Program-made: the position numbers and the translations under genes | In this document: positions 54,274-64,000 of the stretch, in pieces | How the letters are laid out: every line of letters begins with the position of its first letter | Position numbering within the stretch: the first letter of the stretch is position 1 | DNA from: Ochotona curzoniae | Taxonomy: Eukaryota > Chordata > Mammalia > Lagomorpha > Ochotonidae | Assembly: GCF_017591425.1 (NCBI RefSeq) | Contig: NW_024467106.1 | Location: 22,558,501 to 22,622,500 of the forward strand | Direction of reading: 5' to 3' | DNA: 64,000 nucleotides | The notes under the pieces: generated by a model | What the model saw: the letters and a program-made list of their open reading frames with translations, nothing else | Databases searched by the model: none | Told to the model about the DNA's origin: nothing

Positions 54274-54289
54274 GGAAGGTTACTTTTTT

Positions 54290-54685
54290 ATATTTTATTC
54301 TCTTGATGACAATAGCTGTTTTCTCTTTGGAATGGTTCCTTGAGAAACATTTTAATATATGAAATTACACGGGCATTGATGTGTGCTTAAAAATATTTTA
54401 AAATGCCTTTCTGAGTGTGTTGAATAATTTCAATGTATTATCAACAATGTTCACGGATACTAGCTCAAGGCTTGCCTGTTTCAGTCAATCACTCTATTAA
54501 TGATTTGTTAATTTAATATGAGAAAATGGAATGGTGTAAATTTAAATAAAACTATTTAATCTGACTTCTTTGCTGGTCAGAGAGCCAAGAACGATTCTCT
54601 GAAAGAAATCCCTATCCAGTGTTAGGACAGAACATTAAATATCCCATATATGGTCATGCAGACACTTGCACATGATGACAGTAAA
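54290..54685. other. AT-rich non-coding DNA
   Basis: Nothing recognised. Confidence 0.45.
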
Positions 54686-54689
54686 AGTA

Positions 54690-55070
54690 GAAATCGGTTC
54701 AATTATTCTGGAAAACAATTTATCAATCAAGAGGTATCAATGATCTTCTATTCTTTGGTAATTGCTTTTCAAAGATTCTACACTAATCTGAAAACTACAA
54801 CATTCATTATAATATTAAAAAAAAAGCTGAAGAAACCAAGTGCCCAATAGAAAGAGAATTATTAAGTGAGTCATTGTGTGAATATGTCAAAGATGATTAG
54901 AAAGTTGTGGATCATACTTAGAAAGAATACTTTAATAATGAAGTAAATGGAAAAGAGAAAATATTTAATTCTGGATGCAATATGATCTCAATTGTAAAGA
55001 AAATGTGGAATGCAATATCCCAAATAGCTGCAACTGGGTGAGGAGTTCATGGTATTTGTTTGTCCTGCCT
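54690..55070 (+). mobile_element. Old L1 3' end fragment
   Basis: AATTATTCTGGAAAACAATT, GAAACCAAGTGCCCAATAGA, ATTATTAAGTGAGTCATTGT, then AAGAATACTTTAATAATGAA and GCAATATGATCTCAATTGTA follow the old L1M-type 3' region ('cagtatgatcccaattttgtaaaa'). Confidence 0.65.
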
Positions 55071-55430
55071 TTTAACATCTTGTAAACTGTTCAGAACGCC
55101 TATCTATTGTATAAACCATTGAGGAGGGAAAAAGAGATCCTCTGGAATCAAAATAGCCATGTGCTTATGTGGAATATGAAGCAACTCCTAGACTCTGTCT
55201 GTGTCCATGCTGGTCTCCCATGTGGGTCACAGGGCCCATGTCCTGTGGTCATCGTCTACTGTATTCCAGGAGTATTAGCAAGGACCTGGTTTGGAAGCAA
55301 AACAGCTGCGACTTGATGCAGCACTTCATTGACATGAGCTTCCTTAAAATGACAGAATTGTCTTCCTTTGTAGATTCCTTCTACTCTACTCAATTCAGCT
55401 TCTTCTAGAATCCTTTGTACAAAAGTTTGT
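55071..55430. other. Non-coding DNA, no feature recognised
   Basis: No repeat recognised; short overlapping open frames only. Confidence 0.45.
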
Positions 55431-55436
55431 TTGCAC

Positions 55437-55605
55437 TCTTCACTGATTTATTTATTCACTCAATCATTTAAGCAATATTTATTTAGCAGGTGGTGTCCGG
55501 GGTACTATGCTATCACTGGCCTAAACAAAGGTAAACAACACAGGATTTTTTCTTCAGAGAACTTAAGTCTAAAAGGAGTTTTGATAAATTACAGTTTCGG
55601 AAAAG
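55437..55605 (-). mobile_element. L2-like fragment, antisense orientation
   Basis: TTATTTATTCACTCAATCAT, AAGCAATATTTATTTAGCAG, GGGGTACTATGCTATCACTG, GAGAACTTAAGTCTAAAAGG follow the 'attcattcaacaaatatttattgagcacc ... gagcttacagtct' module. Confidence 0.65.
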
Positions 55606-56850
55606 AAATGACAATGAAGAGTAGTTTCTTTGTCAGCCACACCAGCCAAGTTACAAGAATGTCAGCTTCCATTCCCTACCCTCTGCAGTTCATTGATATT
55701 AGAATGTCTCCCAAGGCTCACCTGAAGATTTGATTCATGCCAGACTCATAGATTTTGCTATGGCATGAGCACTGCTTCTGAGTCCAACATCATCCTCTGA
55801 TTCCATCTCTTCCTACCGACAAAACTTTGATGACTAAATCTACACTTGGCCTCTGTGACAAGCCAAGATTGTAGTGATCTTATTAGATGCTATTTCTCTG
55901 CTTATAGGAATCAACTTGTTCTTTCATTCTTCATCTACAAGCCAAGGAAAAACTTGGCACGCTAAAAATAGGTGGAGTTTGTCTCCCTTGCTCTGAAGTT
56001 GGAGCCATCATTTCTAACTCCACAGTTGTCACAAAACTGGTCAATCTGTTGACCAAGTTCTGTCACACCAACCTGTGTAGGTATGTTCCTTGGTTTCTTC
56101 CACCTCACCTCCACTAGCACAATTTCCTTCTATTCTTTTACCCTCAAAATAGCCCACTTGATCAGCCATCATCTCTTCCTCCCAAGAGAGGTGGTGGAAA
56201 TGGGGTGGAGGAGGAGCATGTCCAAAGTGACCTCCTAGGAGGAAAAGTCATGAAGATTGCAAGTGAAACGGTCACACCTGAGATTCAAGATCATTGTGAA
56301 ACAGGGTCAACGAGAAAATACGCAAGCTTGGAGAAAAATTGGGTCCCCAGTAAACTCATGTCTGTGACCCAATAATCCAAGTTCAAAAGAGCATGTGTCA
56401 GCTGCTCATTTTATGCAAAATGCTGCAAGTAGTGAAGCATGGAAGTCCTCTTAAAATGACCTTATATACAAGCTCTGGGATTTATAGATTAATATTATTT
56501 ATTTCAGTTTACAGGTAATATCAAGGGAATTACGATGCTCATAACACTGAAGAACCTTACTCCAGGAATGAATTGATATACTAATAGAATAATTAGACTA
56601 GATGAGGAATATGAGGCAACAATATTAGAGACAAAGAGCAAGATTGAAGGAACCAACTGTCAGTTTAATTCTTATCTACAAAAAAAGGTTAAATAGGTAT
56701 TTTAAATTTTTAAGCCCAAAGTCACTTCCTAAAAGGGACAGAGAATGACAAAATAATTACTCCACAACAAATTAATTTCAAATGCCAAATTTTCTGAAGT
56801 CTATTTTATGATTTTCGAGAAAAAAAGTTAAAATATTCTCTAAATCCTCA
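55606..56850. other. Mostly unique non-coding DNA
   Basis: No gene, RNA or clear repeat recognised. 56100-56230 is slightly GC-richer. Confidence 0.45.
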
Positions 56851-56854
56851 TATA

Positions 56855-56990
56855 TTCATTTTCATTCATTTATTTAAATAGATATTACTACTAAGCTTTA
56901 CTATGAAGTGAGAAGTATTTTGGTTTTCTATGCAGAAGGAAGCAAAATGCATTCCCTGATCCTAGCAATTTTATGGATGCCAAAAATGAC
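56855..56990 (-). mobile_element. L2-like fragment, antisense orientation
   Basis: TTTTCATTCATTTATTTAAA, TAGATATTACTACTAAGC and AAATGCATTCCCTGATCCTA match a diverged copy of the same module as at 55437. Confidence 0.5.
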
Positions 56991-57199
56991 AAGATTTTAA
57001 ATTTTTACAAAAGTGAAGCACTTATCTAAATGACATTTATCCAAGTACATTTTTATTGAAATTACTTTCTTTCATAGCCAACTTCTCACAAAACAAAAAC
57101 CTACCATAGATGATATTTAGATGTGTTGGTGAGCAACAACCACCTCCCTAAAATCCAGTGAACCATCTTCAGCAAGTTTGCTAGTTGGATTTTATCAGT

Positions 57200-58020
57200 G
57201 TTCAGCATTCCTGCCTTCCTAAAACTCTTTCCTCTACAACATCACAAGTTCCTCTTTCATTCCAATTGCTTCTGGATCTCCTTTGTTAACTCTTCTTCAT
57301 GTTGGGATTCTTCCAATCTCTTTTCATTTTATGCTGCATTTCCTAAAGGCATTTCATTGACATTCACGGCTTTATAGACTCTCAAAATTTTTAGGCATAA
57401 ACTTCCAGCCCCAATCACTTGGGAAGTACAAATGCCTAAGTCCCATATGCTTGCCTAATACTTCCAGTGCGATACCTCAGCAGCATCTCAGCCATGATAT
57501 AGCTAAAAACTTATTCTTAAATTTCAAATCTACCTTTCCCACACATTTCTTTCCCAGTGTTAGCTGTCTCATTAGATGGCATCATCATCTTCTCAGTTAT
57601 TCAAGACAAGCCTAGATGTTGTCCCTCACATCTTCTCCTCCATGAATTTCAAAATTTCTCTCCTCTTTATGTTGGATTCACCCTAGCGTAGATCGCGTTT
57701 ACTTCTTACTTCAACTACTGAACTAACACTCAAAGAGATCTTTTCGTAATTACAACAGGACCTTCATAACCATTTTCTGTGTAGACTCCAGGGGTCGATG
57801 TCTCTCTCTGTCTCCGTCTCCCTCTTTCTACTCCTTGGAAACGCCTTATTATTTATTGCTTAATATCTATTATTTTATTGCATGAGATAGTATGTATTTC
57901 TTTAATTTTTGTCTCCTCTCTCACTAAAATGTAAACCCCCTGAAGCAGGGACTTTGTCTGTTTCTCACTATTATGTACTCAACAATTAGAGGTGGACTCT
58001 GACTCAAAATTCTCAGTCAA
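57200..58020 (+). mobile_element. L2-type LINE, 3' part
   Basis: TCTTCTCAGTTATTCAAGAC, CTAGATGTTGTCCCTCACAT and TTACTTCAACTACTGAACTA resemble L2 coding text. The end is clear: TTATTTATTGCTTAATATC, TCACTAAAATGTAAACCCCC, TGAAGCAGGGACTTTGTCTG, TATGTACTCAACAATTAG. No intact frame. Confidence 0.6.
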
Positions 58021-58830
58021 TGAATATGCATTTAATGACCAGTTAACTAATCATCAGACTGATGATGTGGTTAGTGTATGATTTTTTTGTTGAATCACAG
58101 GCCTTTCTTGTGCCACCTACTTCTGTGTAGCATCTAATCCATCACAGTTGTAATTCCACATTGGTTTTTGGTGACAACAGTGGTTATGACTAAGCAGGAT
58201 TTTGCAGGATGAATAAGATGTGAAGGTGCCTGACTACTTCTACTTTTTACTTCTCTACTAATATTAGAAAATGGAGGGGTGGAGTAGGACGGAGCTACTT
58301 CTAGAATCTTTCAAGCTATAGAATTCAATGTTTAGGCTGTTCAAGACTCCAGAAACAATAAGTAGGTTGCTAAGCAGTGCCAAAAGACAAAGGAATGAGT
58401 GTTCTGTTACGAATAAGAGACTCCGAATGAGATTTTTGAAGATTAATGTTCGCCGAGTGACATTTACCTTTTTGTACCATGGTTATTCCTGTAAAACTAG
58501 GGAAAATAATACCTTGCAAAGTTGCAAACAGAATCTAAACAGAATCCTGAAATTAATCTACCTTTTACTCACCTTTCTATCCTTCCTTATTTCCAGTATA
58601 TGTGCAATTAGAAATCATTGTAAAGGACTGTACCTAGAAATATGTTAGCAATAAGAGACTTTAAGATACATTAAATCAAGAACTTGATCCTAAGAAGTTT
58701 ATAATTTTCATGAATGAATCATTAAGTAGGTCATTATTTAGGATTCAATATTTTAAGGACAAGATAGAAATATAGACACTACCAAAGAGTTCATAAAGGC
58801 AATGAGAACTGGGTTGACTCAAAAAGAAAA
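58021..58830. other. Non-coding DNA, no feature recognised
   Basis: The 106-codon open frame 58328-58648 (+) has no splice or database-like motif that I can see; not called. Confidence 0.45.
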
Positions 58831-58837
58831 AAAAAAG

Positions 58838-59137
58838 CGGGGGGCATGGATGGATGTTTGGTGCAGCTGCTAAGAAGTGAGTTCAGACACTTTCATTCCA
58901 TCCTGGAGTGCCCAGGCTTGAGTCCTGGCTCCACTTTTGATTCCAGCTTCTTGATGATGCATATCCCAAGAGGCACCAAATGATCACCTAAGTACTTAGA
59001 TCCCTGTCATCCTGTAGTAGATCCAGATTGAGTCCCAGCTCCTGACTTCTATTTGACCCAGTCCTTGCATTTGAGGAGTGAATCAATAAATGAAAGCTCT
59101 CTCTTCCCCGTATCACGGGCTTTTTATTAAAAAGAAG
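58838..59137 (+). mobile_element. Old CSINE, plus strand
   Basis: GGGGGCATGGATGGATGTTT head, TGGAGTGCCCAGGCTTGAGT, CTTCTTGATGATGCATATCC, GATCCAGATTGAGTCCCAGC, TTTGAGGAGTGAATCAATAA, TTTTTATTAAAAAGAAG tail. Older subfamily with the 'gatgcgcaccc...ggcagc' type middle. Confidence 0.78.
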
Positions 59138-59329
59138 GGGCTATGAACTAGAAACAAGATGGAGAGGGAGATTCTTTGCCTGTGAGAGCAGGAGAGAGTG
59201 AAATCAGAGAAGAGGGGGTGAACCCCAAAAATGGGATAATGAGTACAGGAACTGGAATCAAGCCATAATTGCTGAAGCTTAAAGGATGACAGGAAAACTG
59301 CTGAGAGACGAAGAAAGAAAAGTGAACTG

Positions 59330-59485
59330 AAGCCAGGCCATGGTAAGTCGGGTGTGGTTTGGGTCTTATCCTCTGAGTACCTGGAGACATTGAGGATGTT
59401 AGTAGGAAAAGGAGGGTGATTTAATTAAATGTGTGCTTCAAAAAATCGCTATGCCAGTGCTCAAGAGCTGAACGACATTTGAAAT
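59330..59485 (-). mobile_element. Ancient L2-like module
   Basis: GCCATGGTAAGTCGGGTGTG, GTCTTATCCTCTGAGTACCT, GGAGACATTGAGGATGTTAG, TGATTTAATTAAATGTGTGC, TTCAAAAAATCGCTATGCC align with the same ancient module as 17890 ('tgacatgatcagatttgtgttttagaaagatcactctggc'). Confidence 0.45.
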
Positions 59486-59915
59486 GAATAGAGACGAAGC
59501 TGGGAAGTTAAGAATGGTCATCCCAATCCATTCTGTGTACTCTTAGCCATCATATCACTGTGTGCAATTGGCCACAGACCCAGAGTCATATAATCTAAGA
59601 TTTGAGTAAGGATCTTAGAGACCATCCGTCTATTCCTGATCCAAAGCTAGATTGTCCCTGCCAAATTCTCACCCAGGGGTTCCTGTCCACACAAACACAC
59701 ACTGTCCTGTTTATTGTACTGCACACAGACAGCTCTCTGGGCATGCCAACATTAGAAATTGCCTGTGGTTTTATTTCCCCAGGTACCTAGAGTAACACAG
59801 CTACTGCCTGACAGATCTAATCACAGGCAGGGTCTCTTCTGCAGTCACCCCAGAGTAAAAGCTCAGTGTGTTCCCAAGGAAATGACTGAAACATACAAAT
59901 CAATTGCCCTTTTCT
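59486..59915. other. Non-coding DNA, possible ancient repeat
   Basis: GGATCTTAGAGACCATCCGT at about 59611 resembles a common old-repeat text ('ttagagatcatctagtccaac'), family unresolved. Confidence 0.4.
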
Positions 59916-59916
59916 T

Positions 59917-59948
59917 CTTTCTCTCTCTCTCTCTTTTTTTTTTTTTTG
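59917..59948. repeat. (CT)n followed by poly-T
   Basis: About 17 bases of CT then about 15 T's, like the tract at 30926. May mark the tail of a decayed antisense retroposon. Confidence 0.85.
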
Positions 59949-59949
59949 A

Positions 59950-60425
59950 CCCCATTTTGAATGCAAGTATGAGGTTTTACAACAGTACCAGGAAAGGAGG
60001 TGGATTTCATACGTCCAGGGACTCATCAAAAGGAAAAAGACTGCACAAAGATAGAAACGCTTGTTCTTGTCCCAGCCTCAAATATTAACACGGCCACTCT
60101 GGAGAATGGCCAGGAACCCAATCAGACTCTCCACTATCTGTGTCAGAATGGGGAAAAACACGCAGCACCCTGTCCCACTGTCTTGCGGCTGGGCTTCAAT
60201 CTCACCACATACCTCTTGCTCTTCACTGCTGGTCCTCCTCATTGCCAGCCCCTGGTTTCTGTTTATACCCCCCATTGTCCTGCCCCATAACATCACACAT
60301 CAATGCCACACACTGGTGTTGTTATCCTTTTAGAGCAGGTCTAATGTCTCATCTCAAATTTTATCTGGGTGATCGCTTCTAAAATTTTCATGTCACCCCA
60401 ATGTTTGCCTTGAATTATGATTATT
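59950..60425. other. Non-coding DNA
   Basis: Three overlapping open frames of 80-109 codons occur on the + strand in different frames; none shows a protein family pattern. The position just upstream of an L2 3' end suggests decayed L2. Confidence 0.4.
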
Positions 60426-60429
60426 TATG

Positions 60430-60560
60430 CTCAAGTCTCCTTTTTGTCTGTTGGGCTGAGTGCTCCTTGAGGGCAAGGTCAGCCTTCACAAATCTTGTTG
60501 CATGATCCAGGGCTTGGCAGACGGTAGACACTGGATTAAATTTTGTTCATTAAATAGGTG
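60430..60560 (+). mobile_element. L2 3' end fragment
   Basis: GTTGGGCTGAGTGCTCCTTG, AGGGCAAGGTCAGCCTTCAC, CCAGGGCTTGGCAGACGGTA, GACACTGGATTAAATTTTGT follow the L2/MIR3 3' tail. Confidence 0.7.
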
Positions 60561-61610
60561 AAGTAGAACTGGAACTTACAGATATAAATGACCTAATTTT
60601 GGGCCTTTAGGGAGAGAATTTAATCATGGAAAGAACTTGAGGAAGACCTACTTGTTTCAGAAAGAGGCTAGTTAAAAAGGGACCATTTTGGAGGTTTCCT
60701 GTTTTCTTGTCAGGATGCAAACTGTTATTACCAGTGGGTGGTCCCAGAGGCCCGTCTTTTCCGCCTGCTTGGTCAAACAGCAAGATGCAGGGATTGGGTC
60801 AAGCATGTGTGTTAGGGACATAGCACTCTGCTGGAAGCCTGAGTCCTGTGTCAACTGCCATATACTCGTAGGAAACTGACCTCACTCCTTTATAAAGAGA
60901 ACACTAGCTTCTACCGCAGGAGAATAGCCTCACGAGTGGACGGGTCAAGTGCCCCACACAGCAACTTGCACACTGCCAATTTTTAACAAATATTAACTTC
61001 CTCTATTTTCACTGCTTTTTTTTCCCTTTCCTCTTCTACCATATTTACAACCTCATTCCTATTTCATACATAAATATTTACTAAAGAAAAGATGCTTTGT
61101 GTTTATTTTTCTAAACATTGGATTGCCTAATGATGGGAAGGTGTTTTTGGATTCCTATCAGGTAACTCTATCCTGTAGCTCCAACTGAATGACGGTAAGA
61201 ATTGTGTGCCAGTTCAGTCCCTCTCAAATACGAGTTTGGAGTTGGGACTTTGCAACACAGAGGACATTGATTGTGAGGGTTTTTTTCCCCCTCCTTTTCT
61301 ATGACAAAGAGTTGCTTAGCCTTTCATTAGACAATCATGGCTCAATTATTTCTCTGCTTAAATCAATATGCATTTTGCAGAGTAAGGTACATTTTCAAAG
61401 TTGCATTTTGTTTCATTTCAGTTTTATTTTAAAAGATGAATATTGACACTACTATTAATAAAATTTGTCAGTTTTCTATCCCACTGAACAAACTGAGAAA
61501 TTAAAGAAATGTATTCATCGTGGTGATGCATTCTCTAAGAAGGATACAGAATGAATGAGCTATTCAGAGATGCACTATGGCTTGGATGTGGGTTATTTTC
61601 ACATGTAAGC
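60561..61610. other. Non-coding DNA, no feature recognised
   Basis: No gene, RNA or clear repeat recognised. Confidence 0.45.
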
Positions 61611-61614
61611 ACAG

Positions 61615-61665
61615 AAATCATGTATGTGTATATGTGTGTACGTATGTATGTCATTTTACACATAT
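61615..61665. repeat. Degenerate (TG/TA)n
   Basis: Imperfect TGTATGTGTA-type dinucleotide and tetranucleotide repeat. Confidence 0.8.
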
Positions 61666-61862
61666 GTAAGCTTCCTTTCAAATTTTGTGATCATTTTGAA
61701 AATGTTTCTAATATTCTATTACTTTGCAGATTAATCGTTGGGCAAGTACCTCTAGTTTTAAAATATTGTAATAAGGATGAATAAAATGACCATGTAATTG
61801 TTCTGGTAACTTACATAACTAGTCATAATGAAATCAAATGAACTTCAGCTTTTTGTGTGTTT

Positions 61863-62167
61863 GTTTGTTTTATTGGAAAGGCAGATTTACAGAAAGAAGG
61901 AGAAAGGGAGAGAAAGGCCTTCTGTCTGCTGGTTCACTCCCCAAGTGGCCAAAATGGCCAGAGCCGAGCCAATCCAAAGCCAGGAGCCAGGAGCTTCTTC
62001 CAGATCTCCCATGTGGGTGCAGGGTCCCAAGGCTTTGGGCCATTCTCTATTGCTTTCCAACACACAATCAGGGAGTGGATGGGAAGTGGGGCAGCCGGGA
62101 TATGAACTGGCATTCATATGGGATCCCAGCAGACGCAAGATGAGGTTTTAGCCACTAGGCTACTGCT
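61863..62167 (-). mobile_element. CSINE, minus strand, intermediate age
   Basis: TTATTGGAAAGGCAGATTTA, TGCTGGTTCACTCCCCAAGT, AAGCCAGGAGCCAGGAGCTT (doubled CCAGGAG), CCCATGTGGGTGCAGGGTCC, GGGGCAGCCGGGATATGAAC, TCATATGGGATCCCAGC, head CCACTAGGCTACTGCTAGC. All open frames inside are SINE artefacts. Confidence 0.92.
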
Positions 62168-63425
62168 AGCTCAATTTTGCATTCAATTTTGCCTCCAGTT
62201 TTTCTGGAATATATTTTTCAGTGTATCGAAAATTCAGTTGTGATACTGTCTTCTGATAACGCTATGCTTTTTTTCAACCTAACTGCTTCTTTTGACCTCA
62301 ACTAGGCATCCTTATTTCTTTCCTGTTACTTGCACTTCACCTTTCAAGATGATTTTGATATTGAACTCCATAGAAGTGTGAAGCATGTTTTTGCCTGCTT
62401 GATTTTTCTAATCTCATTTGTCCCATCCAAATTTTACTTGCGAATTTAAAAAGCTCAAGTAATTTTTCTATACAATTTTCAAGAATAAGAAAGTTTAATG
62501 TGACAACTCTGTGTTTACATATTTATGGTTCAATATCTTGTCTAAGAGAGCAAATCTCAGTACCCTTGGAAGCAAAAATTACACAGCAACAAGGCCCATA
62601 TTTTAAGAGACCTTTAAGCACAGACATTTAAAGCTAACTTCTAAAGTAATTGATTGGTCCGCTGCTTGTGGTTGGTTAGTACTACAACTTTCCCTCTCTG
62701 AAATATAAAATGTGGAAGCTTGGGTTGAATTTAAGACTTTCATGGTGGTCAATGATTTTAGGTTATGTCTGAATTGTGTTCATTTTGCGAATTTTTACCA
62801 CTGTCAAGTTTATTCTTAAAACTTCCTTTTCTTAACCACTGATAAATGTTCTCAAATTTAAGATCATCATCCCTTAAAATAAATAAAAATAATAAATCTC
62901 AAAATAAAACACGCAGAAAAACTGTTTAGACTTTTGTGCTGTCAGGATATTCACCAACAGGAAATAAAATTAAATATTTTTTTTCTTGCAAGCCCTGAGA
63001 TAGTAAGCAACATATCTGATATCTGATTCAATGGGATTTTCAGGAACAAGCAGTTTGTTGATGTTGATTTTGTACGGTATGACCATCAAAATCATTTTGG
63101 AATATAATCTTAAAAGTTTTGCATCACATATTTATTTCCAAAAATTATGAAAATGAAATGAATGTGGATAGGATATGGCTTATCAAATCCCCCAGCTATA
63201 GATAACCCTGGCAATATGTGCATTCCAGTCTGAAAAGAAAGGTCCTCACAAGGCTGGCAAGGCTCATGTCTCTGCTTTTGACTTCCCCCTTGTTGTTCAT
63301 CTGCTTCATCTCTGCTTTTGACTGTTGCATATTTTGCCTCGTTATAGTCAAGGCCATGTGGGTAGGGATTCTAAGCTCATGATCACCTGTCCATGCTGGC
63401 TACACAGGAATCTGAGATGTGCAGT
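62168..63425. other. Unique non-coding DNA
   Basis: No repeat family recognised. It includes a 15-base direct repeat TCTCTGCTTTTGACT at 63269-63283 and 63309-63323. Confidence 0.45.
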
Positions 63426-63429
63426 TCCC

Positions 63430-63575
63430 ATTGTCTTGAACAAACCTTGTACCATATCTGAGCCTTGGTTTCTTTAGTTGTAAAGTGGGGATAATCGTTA
63501 TACAGCATGTGGGGTTCCCAGGAGGATGAAATCATTTAGAACAGATTAGGTGTTTAGCACTTAGCCCTTACAATC
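63430..63575 (+). mobile_element. MIR SINE fragment, plus orientation
   Basis: CTGAGCCTTGGTTTCTTTAG, TTGTAAAGTGGGGATAATCG, CAGGAGGATGAAATCATTTA, TAGGTGTTTAGCACTTAGCC match the MIR 3' half. Confidence 0.8.
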
Positions 63576-64000
63576 ATGTAAGAGTTGTGTTTAAGCTCCT
63601 GGAATAGGCTAAACGGCATTTCTCTCCCAAACCATCATGTTGGCTGTGATCTCTTTTAGGATTGTTTGTTACATCAGCTCACGAGAAATCCTTCCTGTAT
63701 CCTTCAACTCCCAGGCTAGCTAGACCAGACATCCCCTGTGTCTACCACCTTGACTTGGAACTGTCAATTTCCTCATTTCCCTTGAAAAATTATGGAAGCT
63801 TAGTATCAAACTAAATTTTGCTCAACCTTGCTGTTCCAGTGGAGCCCAGAAAAGCACTCTTTCCTCAAAGTCCCTGAGTAATAGTTGACCTAATATATCT
63901 TAGAAATATCAAGGATAACAGGAGAATACATTTGAGTATTCTACAGCACAATAGAGTGACAATAATTAACAATAATGTATTATGCATTTCAAAAGCTAGG
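63576..64000. other. Non-coding DNA, no feature recognised
   Basis: Nothing recognised up to the window end. Confidence 0.45.

Noticed and set aside
62640..62720. Promoter-like combination of inverted CCAAT boxes (GATTGGTCC, GTTGGTT) and an AATATAAAA box
   Set aside because: Short motifs common in AT-rich DNA; no exon, CpG island or repeat LTR context to support a promoter.

Overview
This is mammalian nuclear DNA: AT-rich by eye, CpG-poor outside young repeats, and full of retrotransposons. At least 21 tRNA-headed SINEs of the lagomorph C-repeat (CSINE) family are present. The youngest closely match the form I associate with pika (Ochotona) rather than rabbit. The lagomorph call is firm; the genus is an inference from memory of SINE subfamilies.

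I found no credible protein-coding exon, rRNA, tRNA, snRNA or CRISPR array. The longest open frames are about 60-127 codons and most lie in SINEs, LINEs or (CA)n tracts. The window is best read as intergenic or deep intronic DNA.

Layout. 1-2.8 kb: mostly unsequenced-family, non-coding DNA. 2.8-3.6 kb: a young CSINE with perfect target-site duplications beside an older inverted one. 3.6-7.0 kb: mostly unique, with a Z-DNA-type palindrome next to an 84-base pure purine run. 7.0-13.1 kb: a decayed L1 in the + orientation that still has a 5'UTR-like, CpG-bearing segment, ORF1- and ORF2-like parts and two CSINEs landed in it; an unclassified 0.9-kb block interrupts ORF2. 13.1-16.0 kb: a second decayed L1, facing the other way. 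16-32 kb: unique DNA with ancient MIR, L2, MER5A and MaLR pieces, and a repeat-free block at about 22.7-24.8 kb that is the best candidate for conserved regulatory DNA. 32.0-35.2 kb: a dense cluster with a candidate solo ERV LTR (minus strand), a MIR split by a young CSINE, and further CSINEs. 35.5-36.6 kb: an L1 3' end with a 5' inversion. 37-43 kb: CSINE, LINE and MaLR layers. 43-55 kb: many CSINEs of different ages, one MaLR LTR and MIRs. 54.7-64 kb: L1 and L2 remnants, two CSINEs, a MIR and long unique stretches.

The layers read as a clock: ancient MIR, L2 and MER5A, then MaLR and old L1, then old CSINE, then young CSINE. No new biological system was found. The most useful leads are the L1 5' inversion, the unidentified insert in the L1, the candidate LTR, the trio of young SINEs, and the repeat-free block at 23 kb. 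Family names come from recognising consensus patterns by eye and repeat boundaries are generally good to about 10-30 bases, unless fixed by a target-site duplication.
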